A stretch of DNA of 61,601 nt, taken from positions 323,405-385,005 of the forward strand of contig CAMPET010000047.1 in NCBI GenBank assembly GCA_946803715.1, written 5' to 3'. Each line of letters starts with the position of its first letter. Within the stretch, counting starts at the first letter, position 1. Below are positions 42,941 through 53,705 of the stretch, in pieces. A model generated the notes under the pieces. It did not search any database. It worked only from the letters and a program-made list of their open reading frames with translations, and was not told the origin of the DNA. The DNA is from Beroe ovata. Lineage: Eukaryota > Ctenophora > Nuda > Beroida > Beroidae. Made by a program: the position numbers and the translations under genes.

Positions 42941-43894
42941 TGAGTTATCAGACAGAATAAGATAGCACATTCCATTACATGCTAGATCTAGACAAAGCCA
43001 AAATCGTAGTGAAGGCAAATGGCATATGCATCATAAATTCAACTTAAGATAGATTCCACGGATTATTTTGATGTTTACTAAGATACTATGTGAACATAAC
43101 TCTCATGTTTTTATCCATAACATCATGGTTGATTTATTGAAGATTTCTGTCTTGATTTTGTATTACCTATTTGTAAATATTTGTACCCACTTTAAGTCAG
43201 TTTACTATATGCATAGCTTACAATGGAACGTTTTGTGTCTTTTGATTGAGAAGACCTTTGCAGAATGCAGATGATTAGAAACATAATTTGCATGATTATT
43301 GATTTGGTTTCACGCTCAAATCAAGTTAAGAGGCAAAGGCTATATTTGTGCAAGAGACTGATTAAGCAAAGAATTTGGCTTATTTGTTGCACAATGTATG
43401 GTGGAGGGACATTTGAATTCACAACAATGGTGATTGTACATGATGTTCAGCATTGATATTGAATGAGATAACTCCAATAACAGGAAACTTAATAATCAGG
43501 AGCTGCCTGATCTTTTTTCGGTGTAATTCTACTGATTTCCCCAAGAGGAGGGCAACACTCCATATGGCATATTCTACTAAGATCCATCTGCTTGCAGTAT
43601 ACCCATACACCTCTGTAGATAAGACTTTGGATTCCATTGAGGTAAAAGTCTCCTTGCCTGAGTAGCAGATGATGACCTCTTGCGAGGTCAATTGAGAGGG
43701 GGGACCTCTGACTGAAGCATTTTTCATGAAGTGATGAAAGCAGAATCAATTTTATTATTTCCGGGTTGGTGGTTTCCGGGTTGGTGGTTATTTCTTAAAT
43801 AAAGCTTGCATGATCACTGCTTCGCGCGGCGCGGCACTTCAAATTTCAAGTTTCTTTCCGATTAAATCTCTAAATTATCAAATGCCTGTACGCT

Positions 43895-44110
43895 AGGCGC
43901 CCTGGCCTCCCTGCTGTCGCGCGCGGCGTAATGTACACAGTACACGTTGCGCGCTTTTTTATACTTCATTCGGTGATCATGATCTGAAAAGTCGTGAAAA
44001 CTATGGAAACGCGCAGCGCGCGCGTTGTATTTGGGTCACGCAGCGCGGCGGCCGCGGATCAAGCACTTTGTGAACTGAAAAGTCGTGAAACCACGCGCGC
44101 GGCAGCTGCA
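43895..44110. repeat. GC-rich dispersed repeat, relative of the 27818 element
   Basis: It shares CCCTGGCC, CACGTTGCGCGC, CTGAAAAGTCGTGAAA, CGCGCAGCGCGCGCG and TATTTGGGTCACGC, in that order, with 27845-27955. A second partial unit (GAACTGAAAAGTCGTGAAAC) follows at 44072. Confidence 0.65.
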
Positions 44111-44205
44111 GCTGTTAGGGGAACAGTGCGATCTAACATGCAATTTTAATTTTTTTTAAAATTAACTTAATAGGCGCGGAGGCGCCAATCTGCTCTTCAG
44201 TCTTC

Positions 44206-44262
44206 GCACGATTAGTTTTAAACTTTATTGCCAATGGCAATAAAGTTTAAAACTAATCGTGC
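44206..44262. repeat. Perfect 57-bp inverted repeat (27-bp arms, 3-bp loop)
   Basis: The left arm at 44206-44232 begins GCACGATTAGTTTTAAAC. The right arm at 44236-44262 is its exact reverse complement, ending GTTTAAAACTAATCGTGC. The centre is AAT. It can form a long hairpin. Confidence 0.95.
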
Positions 44263-44632
44263 CATTCTTTAGTTTGACAATTTGACATCAATAATAATTG
44301 GAAATAATAATAATCAATAATAATTGGAATCAATAATAATTGGAAATAATTTCAATTGTTCTGCGGTCGGCCATACTATTGAAGTCTTATAGGGAAAAAT
44401 ACAAAGTTAATATTAGTGTTAAATCATCTCAATTTTGATGTTCATACTTGATCTTAAATCATCATGAAAATCATGTGAATTATACCCCTACCTTCAACCT
44501 TAAAGTAACTTCATTCAATAGTGTATTCAGTGCTGATGTTCCTATGAAAGAAATATTTCCTTGCCAAATTTGGTTATGTGCCTCTCTTACTTACAATTAA
44601 ACAGAAATCTATAAATAGTGTTGATCATATCA

Positions 44633-45594
44633 ATGGAAAATGAGAAAGTGAAAGTTATTTGTTTGGGTGACAGTGCTGTTGGCAAAAGCAAGCTGGTAGA
44701 GAGATATCTGTTGGATAACTACAAACCCCAGCAATTGTCAACTTATGCCCTGACATTATTCAAACACACTGATACTATAGATGATAAGAAGGTGAAAAGA
44801 TTTTAAATATTCAGCAGGGCCATGGCCAGGTCTGATGTGGGATGCGAATTCATCTGATTGTTACCGTATCTGTTTCCACTACGTTCTTTTATCCCAATAA
44901 CCAGGTTGATTTGGAATTGTGGGATACTGCTGGACAGGAACGATTCCAGAGCATGCACTCAGCTTATTACCATGGTGCTCAAGCATGCATTTTAGTATTT
45001 GATGTCACCAGGAAGGTTTCCAAATAATGAATTTCCTGTGTTTGAAACACAGTTTAAACACTGTGACATTTGCTCGAACTATCACCATCTATTAGTAACA
45101 TCACACTTTAGGTTTGAATCAGTTAATAATTTCAGATTACTTACAAGAATCTCGCAAGCTGGTACAAAGAGCTCAGGTCTTATAGACCCAAAATTCCTGT
45201 GATTTGTGTAGCAAATAAAATTGATAAGGACCCAGATATGGCAGGAAAATCGTTTAAGTTTGCAACATCAAACAATATTGAGATGTTCTTTGCATCTGCA
45301 GCAGATGGAAGTAATGTTGTGAAGATATTCCGAGAAGCTGTAAGTTGCTTAAACTTCATATTATATGAGCTTCTCATTTCTTCAAATTTATAGGTGTCCA
45401 TGATTATTGATTCCTCAATTCTACAGAAATGAGATGAAAATAGCTTTAGAATTTTGATCATTTCTTTGATATTCTAGATACGGTTAGCTCTCCACTACAA
45501 GAACAATACAGAAGAATATGAAGATCATGTGTTGGAAGAACTCCGACTCCATGAGTTGGATGAGAATGACTTTGATTTCGAACCTGGTGAATAA
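44633..45594 (+). CDS. RABL2: RABL2 small GTPase
   Basis: RABL2 is a Rab-like GTPase recruited by CEP19 to the basal body, where it promotes entry of IFT-B trains into cilia. Four exons lie at 44633 to about 44790, about 44905-45015, about 45135-45341 and about 45479-45594. All nucleotide-binding motifs are present: P-loop [47 protein letters not shown] and [28 protein letters not shown] matches vertebrate RABL2 closely. The acidic C-terminus ([13 protein letters not shown]) has no prenylation cysteine, as expected for RABL2. Length is about 195 aa, shorter than human RABL2B because the C-terminal tail is brief. I chose the ATG giving [13 protein letters not shown]. Confidence 0.94.
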
Positions 45595-45957
45595 AACTGG
45601 TCTCTATCGCTCAAATTCATCTGTAAATTTCGTTTAGCTTAAATTGAAATGCCCAGTGCTATGAAGGTATTCTCCAGATTGACTGACTGACTTTTGCACA
45701 TTTTAAAAAGATTGAATCATCGTTCTGTCTGGCTCTTGATGAGCATATATAGGTATTGGTTGATCCAAATTCCCTTAGGTACATCGTCATATTAAATACG
45801 CACCTTTGTGTAAATATTTGTGAATATGATTGATTCTGAATTATGGCTTAACACACATTGTGTAGACTTAGCATGAATTTTTCCATCCCTTTGTCAAATG
45901 TTAAATGAGTATATCATCCCTCGCATGTTTCATCACCCCTTGCATGTTTGTAGTTGA
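45595..45957. other. Short intergenic gap, RABL2 to kelch gene
   Basis: 363 bp of unique AT-rich DNA between two same-strand genes. No clear X-box, TATA or repeat is seen. Confidence 0.6.
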
Positions 45958-48856
45958 ATGTCTGAAGCAACATGGATTGAATGCTCACTATCTGGAGGTT
46001 TATTGGAACCTAGGTATGGAGCAGCTCAATGTCGGGTGGGAGACACCTGGTACATGTACGGGGGTGCTGTCATGGACGAGAACGGGACAAACACATACCT
46101 GGAGGAGATGGCCCAGCTCATCCTCTCTGGATCGGGGGTGAGCCTAAGTGATCCTAATATCCCAATATCCAATGCTATCTTAGGTGATGCAATTCCAAGT
46201 GCAAATATTGCTTCTATTCACTGTGTGACTCATGATGCCGCCCCATATTCAACTGTAACTCCCCGTAGATTGGTGTCAAGCACCTGTCCACGTCTGGTGT
46301 CAATCCTGGACCCCGTCTTGGCGCGATGATGTTTCACTGGGACAACTCCATCTTCCTGTTTGGGGGAACTTGTAACGAGTACACTCTCGATCACTGCTCG
46401 GGCATGTTCAAATTCGATATTGCATCTTTGACCTGGACTGAGGTTACAGTCTTTAAAATTATCTTACTCTCTGCCCGGCATTTTCATCTTATCTCACAGC
46501 CTATATCACAAATAGTTCATGTGATTGAGACTGAGAATTTCAGGGTTAGGTCCAACACCTATCCACTTGATATCTCTGTGATTGCCAGGTAGAATTGGAA
46601 GAAGATCCAAGTGTAGTATCACAGACAGTGTGTCTGAAGGACGATGTACTCTACATGTTTGGAGGACTGCTTGTGGATGAACCTTGTAACAACCTTTACA
46701 CTCTCTCCCTTAGTGAGTATTGAGTATTGATCATGACCATAACAATGTAACAACTGTTGACTAAAAGAATATGGTTGTAGGAATTGTGGCAGCAATTATG
46801 GGGTTCACCCGTTTACCGTGTTTGATTCATGTTTTCCTTACCCCTAACCTTGTTTCATGTTCAGGCAATTCTCCCATGAAGTGGGTAGCCGAGGAGACGA
46901 AGGGGGTGGCACCCCAGCCGAGAGTTGATCATTGCAGTGAGATGGTGGGAGATAGCATGTTTGTGTTCGGGGGTAGTGGATCCCATGTGCTCTGGTAAAG
47001 ACCTTTTTTGTGAACGCTAATCATGATTTGAATTTTAATTGTATTGTATTATTTGTACTCTAATCCACCAGTTTGAACAGTTTTAAAGAGAAAGTTTTTA
47101 TACTTGATTCTATCCATGCTGCTCAAAACAACTCAAACAATTGACAATCGCCAGGTTTAACGATCTGCATACACTCCACTTGCCTACCATGACATGGTCC
47201 TATGTCAGAGTGTCGAGTAGTGTCTCGCCCTTCCCTTGCGACTTCTCATCTCTTGACCTATTCGATAGTAACTACCTCATGCTCTACGGTGGAAGTAATG
47301 ATACTGTATCTGACGAGAGGTTCAAACAGGTGATTATGCACGAAAATCCCTCACAAACAAATGATGAATGTTCTTCAAAGAGTTGTCACCACCTTTGAGC
47401 CTTCGAGTCAGTCAATAATCGCGGAAACCATTGTTGGACGTTTGCCAACTCACTATTACACACAGGTGTGGTACTTCTCAGTAGAGAGCACATCTTGGCA
47501 CAACTGTGACGTCATGGGTACTATACCACCTTCGCGTCACGCGCACATGGCCACACTGCACAAGGATCTACTCTATGTGTTTGGAGGACTGTCCAACGAG
47601 AAAACACTCGGCGGTATGTTGTGGTATGAGGTTTTGAAATAATCTCACTGAATCATGGGTGAACCAAGATACACCTGTTAAAGTGTGGGTGCAGGAAAGC
47701 ACCCAGGACAAAAGTCATTTTTCTCAGTCAAATCAACCCGTACTCTCAGATTTCTATGTGCTGTCTATACATGGAAATCTGATGGGTAGACAGATACCAC
47801 AATGCGCAATTGTTGACACTCCGCCTCCCCTGCCAAGCTTCGAAATCCAGGTACAGCAGCTAAACTATACAATATAACTCAAGAGTTCAAGGACTCTCAA
47901 ACAGAATATATTCGTGTCCTTAACAGTTAGCATATCAGGGGTTTGACATCTCCGACAATAAGCTCTACTGTCTTGACGTATCATAGTTATCCTGTCTAAA
48001 GTATTACATATTCAGGTCGAGTTGCCCCCAGTTCCCCCGCTCTCAGACTTCCCTCTTCCCAAGCTGGGTAAACATACCGGACTAGACGAACTGAGGGACG
48101 CTGTTACAGGTAGGAAGAAGAGGGGAAAATGTCGATAGCATTCGGTGCGATTGTCTCTCAATTATCTAACTTACCAGACAAAATGTTGTCACGGAGTCAA
48201 AGGTCGAAAACTTCTAAGACGGTTCATTTCCTGCGATGCTAAATATTCACTCTTCTCAGGTCAGATTAGTGAAGCATTCCGTAAAATAGAGTCTGAGTAC
48301 ACGACACTGTGTAGTAAGAAGGAGGAGTTTGAGCGTGAGAAGTTGCAACTGCTCGCTGCTCGTGAGGAGCAGGAGCAGTGGATATCTCAACAGAGAAGTG
48401 ATCTGATCAGGTATTGTGAGCAGGGTTTGTGAGCAGGGTTTGATAATGTTCCCAGAAGGGAGCTGGTGATATTTGGTAATGAGATTCTTTAGTTGAGGGT
48501 GGGGAACTGAGATGGAATTTGTGGTAGATATATGTTGAGGGCAGTATTATAGTCATCGTTGATAACATGGTAAAATGCAGCAACCCATCTCATTACAAAC
48601 CTCTATCTTCCCGATACCCAACCCCCTCCCCCTTGATACTGAACCACCACGACTCAGACAATGCGAGGAGTACACTGGCAAGTGTAGGACCTGGGCTGAG
48701 CAACAGAACTCCCAATTTACCCGGGAACGTGCAATTCTCCGGGAAGAGAGGTGTAGGTTGGAGAAAGCACAGCACAAACTTCTCACCGACCAAGATAAAC
48801 TGAATAGGAGAATCAAGAAATTAGAGGAGCTGATGAATAGGACTAATGTTACGTGA
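45958..48856 (+). CDS. Kelch-repeat protein with C-terminal coiled coil
   Basis: Ten exons begin near 45958, 46269, 46592, 46867, 47156, 47467, 47753, 48018, 48261 and 48657, and end at a TGA (48854-48856). The N-terminal ~320 residues form a kelch beta-propeller, with repeated blades ending in hydrophobic-GG: TWYMYGGAV, IFLFGGTCNEY, LYMFGGLLVDE, MFVFGGSGS, LMLYGGSND and LYVFGGLSNE. Conserved W positions (LTWTE, MTWSYV, TSWHNC) follow. A proline-rich linker (VELPPVPPLSDFPLPKLGK) leads to about 110 residues of charged coiled coil with EEFEREKLQLLAAREEQEQW-like heptads. No BTB or BACK domain is present, so it is not a Cullin-3 adaptor of the KLHL class. The kelch plus coiled-coil layout resembles polarity and ciliary scaffold proteins, but I cannot name an ortholog. 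It sits between RABL2 and CFAP206. Confidence 0.85.
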
Positions 48857-48902
48857 ATACACGACCACAGTCCTTCGAATTCACATTCTGATCGTGACTT
48901 CA

Positions 48903-48996
48903 CTTATTCATTTGACTCCTCCATTCATTTGACTCCTCCATTCATTTCCTCCTCCATTTATGTCCTCCTCCATTTATGTCCTCCTCCATCCATTTC
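48903..48996. repeat. Short imperfect tandem repeat (TCCTCCATTTATG units)
   Basis: Five to six units of 15-19 bp built from CTCCTCCATTCATTT and CTCCTCCATTTATG lie just 3' of the kelch/coiled-coil gene. Confidence 0.85.
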
Positions 48997-49104
48997 CATG
49001 AAGGTATAACAGTGAACCAATACACGGTTGTAGTAGTTTATTGACGAGGTGTGTAGCATCCATTATTGTTGCCATATGAAATAACTGACAGTTTCTGGAT
49101 ATTA

Positions 49105-49105
<1 letters not shown>

Positions 49106-49136
<31 letters not shown>

Positions 49137-49137
49137 N
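49106..49137. repeat. (GT)n microsatellite ending at a single N
   Basis: A pure GT run of about 30 bp ends in an N at 49137, marking a contig join inside or next to the microsatellite. Confidence 0.95.
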
Positions 49138-49989
49138 GATTGTCATTGAAAAACACGGCAAGAAGTAATAAAGCAGCTCTACTGTGTTGTATACATTCAG
49201 ATTTGGCTGGTATCCGTAGGTAGGACTGGGTGTTATAGGTTGGATAGACAACAGTTTGTATGATGTGGAAACCCAAATCTCAGAAAAAGTTTCCAAAAAT
49301 GTAAACTGTCTGGCGGCACATTGTATACCAAGCAACTAATGTTCATGAACTGTATTATTGACAATGTTCAGTGTATATCTATGTATATAAGACTGTGTAT
49401 AAGTGTTATAAGTAGGATAGTTCTGACATTTTATATCTCATCCAATAACCAATTTGAATATCTATCTATTTGTGGCTGGTCCCGCATTTCATATCAGAAA
49501 GCTATTTACTGTTAATTACTCTTTTCTCAGATTTCCATCATTTATCTGACCTTTGCATTTGATATTATCATGATTGGACACAATTCAGGTTAAAACCTTA
49601 GGAACATTCCCCATTACAGTGCAGGATTGAGCAACATAGAAAGAACTAGAAGCCGTACGGCGCGCATAGAAAAAACTGGCAATTTTACTTTTGACGCGAA
49701 ATTCAAATGCAATTCGGTCGTAAAAAGCCCATCAGTTCAGCATTTAGTGTATCCATGGGAAACGGGTGCGCGCATTTTCATGATTGTGGCCACCTTCGAC
49801 ACAATTCGTAAACAAGGACAACAGAAGATGCCTGAATAATCCTACTGACGAATGTTCTGATTGTGTTTGTTGCAACTACATTCTAGAGCTGCTGAAGTCA
49901 GAATTTTCTATTATTGATTTGTTGCCCAGAAAGATCGGAAATCCAAATTTAATGTATCTTTGACCGAAGTACTGTCCTGTTAGCCCATC

Positions 49990-52900
49990 ATGTCTCGAGC
50001 ACAAGCCGAATCCGTTATCAAGAACATCATACGAGAGATAGCGCAGGAATGTGCGGTCAAGGGACAGGCAGTCAGTGAAACATTGGTCGCCTTCATGGTC
50101 AAAGCTGTGAGTACTGAGTGTCTGCATTTGAATGGTATTCTAGGACCAAACATTCTCTTGTTGAAAGCAGGATCAAACCCAATGCTTTTATCCAGGTGGT
50201 TTTAGATCCAGACAACCAATTCAACGTTGAACGAACCCTTACCAAAGACGATGTACAAAAACTGATCAAAACGTGTGTTGATCGTCTGCTACTAAACAGT
50301 TCACCTAGTCTCGACACGATTAAGATGCAAGTCTACTTCGACATGAACTACACGAACAGGACTGAGTTCCTGGAGGAACACAAGCGAGTACTGGAGTCGA
50401 GACTGCAGCCTGTCATGAGGGAGATCACTGACAGTAGGGCGAGGACAAGAGAGGAGCTGGAGGCTCTCTACAGGAAGATTGTCAGCTGTGTGCTCCTTAG
50501 GTGAGGGCATCACAGTCATGTTAGGAGTTTTCACTTTTGAATCGAGAATTGTCTATCTGACGGCTGGATTTAGGGGGATGGTTGTTGATTTCCGATACCA
50601 GTCACCACATGGGATTGGAATCGAACTGACATAGTAAGATATAGTTCATTGTTCAGTGTCATTCCATCATCCCTGCAGGTCGGGTCTCGGCTCACCAACA
50701 GACATATCAGTTGTGAGGGAAGCTACCGCAGCTCTACAGAGCGTGTTCCCACAAACAGAGCTGGGGACATTCATGTCCCTCACCAAGCGAGATAAGGTGA
50801 GATGAGTAATTTCTTAGGGTGGAGAGTGTTTGGTAGGAATGGTGAAGTTGAGAGTTGCTTCAACAACACATACTCTTCTTAGGAGCGACAATTACGGGAA
50901 CTGACACAAATTGTGACGGGGATACGTCTTTTCAACAAAGAGTGTGGAAAGGGAGGTGAGGGTATCGACAACTTACCCTCTATTCTCAATGAGGCCATCC
51001 CCTCTGCGACTATGAACATCGAGAGCGAACTCAACTCTACAGGATTGTAAGTCGCCAGTGTTGTCGTTTAGCCACAATACAGTTATCATGAGGTCCACAT
51101 TTGCCGAAAATGCATGTCCATTCTTTAACAATATCCAGACCCGAATCTCCGTCCAATGTGCTCATATACTTATCTACTATCAATTCGCCACAGGTTCATA
51201 TCTCGATACACGGCACTGTTGGAGAAGCAGGAAGCATCCAACCTGGATGAGCCTGACCCAGACATGCTACGACAAGCCGCTATCAACTGCCGACAACACG
51301 AGGCTTTCCTTAAGGTACACCAGTTTTATCATGTGTTGTAATCATTCTATGTATCATGAGTTTTATCCTCTCGGATATTGTGCTTCGTCTATGTGAAATG
51401 GGACCTTGTCCAATGTCCATGTTTATTGTTTACTAATTCATGATTCTCAACTCCCAGGTCCTGATGAACGACGTGTCTGTAGCGACTGACCAAGTCAACA
51501 CACTGGAACGTGAACTGAGATCAGTACTGATTCAGCTACAGAACACGATCCAGAGCAAGACAGCAGTGCCCACCAACCAGGTGTACCCCAAGTTCATCTC
51601 CCTGGCCAAGACATGGACCGGCTTCCAGGATGAGATGGTTCTCCTGTCCGTGATCAGCAACATCCAGGCCAATTTGGAGCCATTCACTCGGTCACACAAG
51701 GAGGTGCTCCCCGATAGCGTGCTACAGCAACATCTCACTGGGCTTGTACTACGCTCCGATGAGGAGAGGTGCGTGATTGTGCATTGCGTGAGTCACGCGT
51801 GATTATCGGTCACACGAGGTGAGCAGTCACGCGTGATGAGCGGTCACACAACTGCTAGTTTGAGTGTGAGTGTCTGCGCAGCTGAATGTGGCTGTCTCTA
51901 TTCAGGGTTGCCGAGACTAGCTCCATGGAGGATAGAGTGGAACACGCCCCACACTTCAAGAATCTGGAGTTCCTATATCCAGAGTCTACCCGTAACTTTG
52001 CCCAGCTCCCCCTCCAATACAAGGGGTTCTGTGGGTACAGCATTGCTATCCACGACAGACTTCTACTCCCAGGTGACATACCTATCAGTAATATGATCAT
52101 AGTTTGTACTTCCCTTGTGGAATTGATGGCAACATCAGCAATTTGAATCCTCAATTTTCACCCCGTTTTCTACCAGGAAATCCTTTGATTGGAGTGTTAC
52201 GTTACAAGGAACACTTCTTCTGTTTTGTCTCTAAAGATGCCGCGGTCAAGTTTGCAGCCGATCCTGACAGGTGGGTTAGCTGCTAAACAGCGTGTTTTTA
52301 GGGTGTTGTCGGGCCTGGCTGTCACTATCATAACAAAACAAACTCTTCACTCGTCAGATTTGCCAAACATTCCTGCTCACATAAAATGCCATCCTGCACA
52401 CATAATATGATATCCTGCAGATACATAGCCCGTATAGCAGAAGCAGCGAAACGTTCCCCCGAGTTGATACAGCTGTTAGAACTACATATGCAGTTCAGTA
52501 CCATTACTCCCTACGGCAAGAGTGCGGAGCCCGGGCATATGATAGAGAAACCGCTGACCAAGCGAGACTCGGGCATCCAAACGGAGGTGAGGTCACGTGA
52601 TAAGGTCACGTGACAAGGGTGGATTTTCACATCCAGAATTACGGATCCAGAATCACATCCAGAAAATATGCAATTATTGGACTTCGCGGTTCCCAAATCA
52701 CATGTCACCTCATGCGCTGTAATTACACACAAATGACGCATGCACGCATACACATAGTACAAAGCGACGTTGTGACGCATGATAAACGTATGCATCACAG
52801 TATATAATAACACAAGTTCCCCTGATCAGGTGCACGCTATCGAATCTCACATTGACCCTGACTACGAGTGGAATGAGTGGGAAATGAGGAGGAAGGCTAT

Positions 52901-53322
52901 CAAGTTGGCAAACCTCCGTACACGGATTACCCACGGCGTCCAGACAGACAACACCAACTTCCGGCGACAGAATGCGACACAGGTACACAACGTGATGATG
53001 TAGTTTTCATTAGTTTGTGCTAATGCCTACCTGAGTTGAGTCTGTCATCAAATAATGGGTCCATGCTTGTAGCTAAACTTAGATCATGCTCTAGTAGACT
53101 GATCGTTCTGACCATTGTGTTGTACGTGTTTTAATCACAACCACGACCCAGGTCTACCTACCGAAAACCAACGAAACTCAGACTAAGCGCGAGAAGGGAA
53201 CAAGTGTTCCCAAGCCCAGTGTTTTCATTGCTGGTCTCAGGGGGTGTAAGGGTGAAGCTACAGAGGCATACAAAGTGGACCTTACCCTAGATGTTGACAC
53301 ACATAATGATATTTGTGATTAG
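49990..53322 (+). CDS. CFAP206: Cilia- and flagella-associated protein 206
   Basis: CFAP206 (C6orf165/FAP206) is an axonemal protein that links a radial spoke base and neighbouring dyneins to the doublet, and is needed for normal beating. Eleven exons begin near 49990, 50197, 50681, 50882, 51195, 51459, 51907, 52178, 52423, 52830 and 53153; TAG is at 53320-53322. The product is about 640 aa, as expected for the family. Hallmarks are the N-terminus SVIKNIIREIAQECAVKGQ, the motif MQVYFDMNYTNRTEFLEEHK, LPLQYKGFCGYSIAIHDRLLLPG and NPLIGVLRYKEHFFCFVSKDAA. Also present are YEWNEWEMRRKAIKLANLRT and the basic tail VYLPKTNETQTKRE. The frame is intact over the full length and every junction has GT-AG. 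It is flanked closely by two kelch genes. Confidence 0.95.
51786..51850. repeat. ~33-bp imperfect tandem duplication in CFAP206 intron
   Basis: Two diverged units share AGTCACGCGTGAT, GCGGTCACAC or ATCGGTCACAC and GAG. They lie between exons 6 and 7. Confidence 0.7.
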
Positions 53323-53705
53323 GAGATGAAATATTTACTGTAAATACTGTACAAATTCAAAGTTTTTTAGATTTTATCGCAGTGCCATGCATGGTGGAAC
53401 AGAATTTTCTTCAGAATGTTCATGAAAAGACTATATAGTAGCATTGATTTGCAATCGAGATTGTCACGCTTTTGAAGCTAAATCACAAGTAGTTTCTAGT
53501 GTTGATGTAAACAAGTGTACATACTTGATGTAAATAACATTATACAGTGGGTGAACTGTCTTTGCGTGTAGATGCTTTGAAATATATGTGTCCATTGTAC
53601 AATGTATAGTTTCAGTTATACAATGTACAATATTGTATATGGAACCATTCTTTGCATCATCATCGCCAGCAAAATCCCTCCCACCCCTCTACAGGGATAT
53701 AGACC
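53323..53705. other. Intergenic gap, CFAP206 to second kelch gene
   Basis: 383 bp of AT-rich sequence with a degenerate TACAATGTA cluster (about 53590-53640). It probably contains the 3' UTR of CFAP206 and the promoter of the next gene. No clear X-box is seen. Confidence 0.55.

Larger units (their letters stand above)
42941..44632. other. Intergenic interval with GC-rich repeat and perfect palindrome
   Basis: No gene is called. The interval contains a GC-rich relative of the long family-2 element (about 43895-44110), a perfect 57-bp palindrome (44206-44262), and an AATAATAATTGG-type low-complexity patch (44285-44350). A ~34-bp stretch near 43606 (CATACACCTCTGTAGATA and following) resembles 29598 in an ATP1A intron. 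Confidence 0.65.
48857..49989. other. Intergenic gap with CTCC tandem repeat and (GT)n tract
   Basis: It holds a TTCATTTGACTCCTCCA-type tandem repeat at 48903-48996 directly after the kelch gene, a (GT)n microsatellite ending in a single N at 49106-49137, and AT-rich unique sequence. A 70-codon frame at 49627 has no recognised domain. The CFAP206 promoter should lie at the right end. Confidence 0.7.

Noticed and set aside
44618-44632. Upstream start for RABL2 giving five extra residues
   Set aside because: The upstream codon is GTG, not ATG; the ATG at 44633 fits eukaryotic initiation and the family N-terminus.
49627-49839. 70-codon frame upstream of CFAP206
   Set aside because: No recognisable motif. 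It is likely untranslated or promoter sequence, and CFAP206 has a clear start at 49990.
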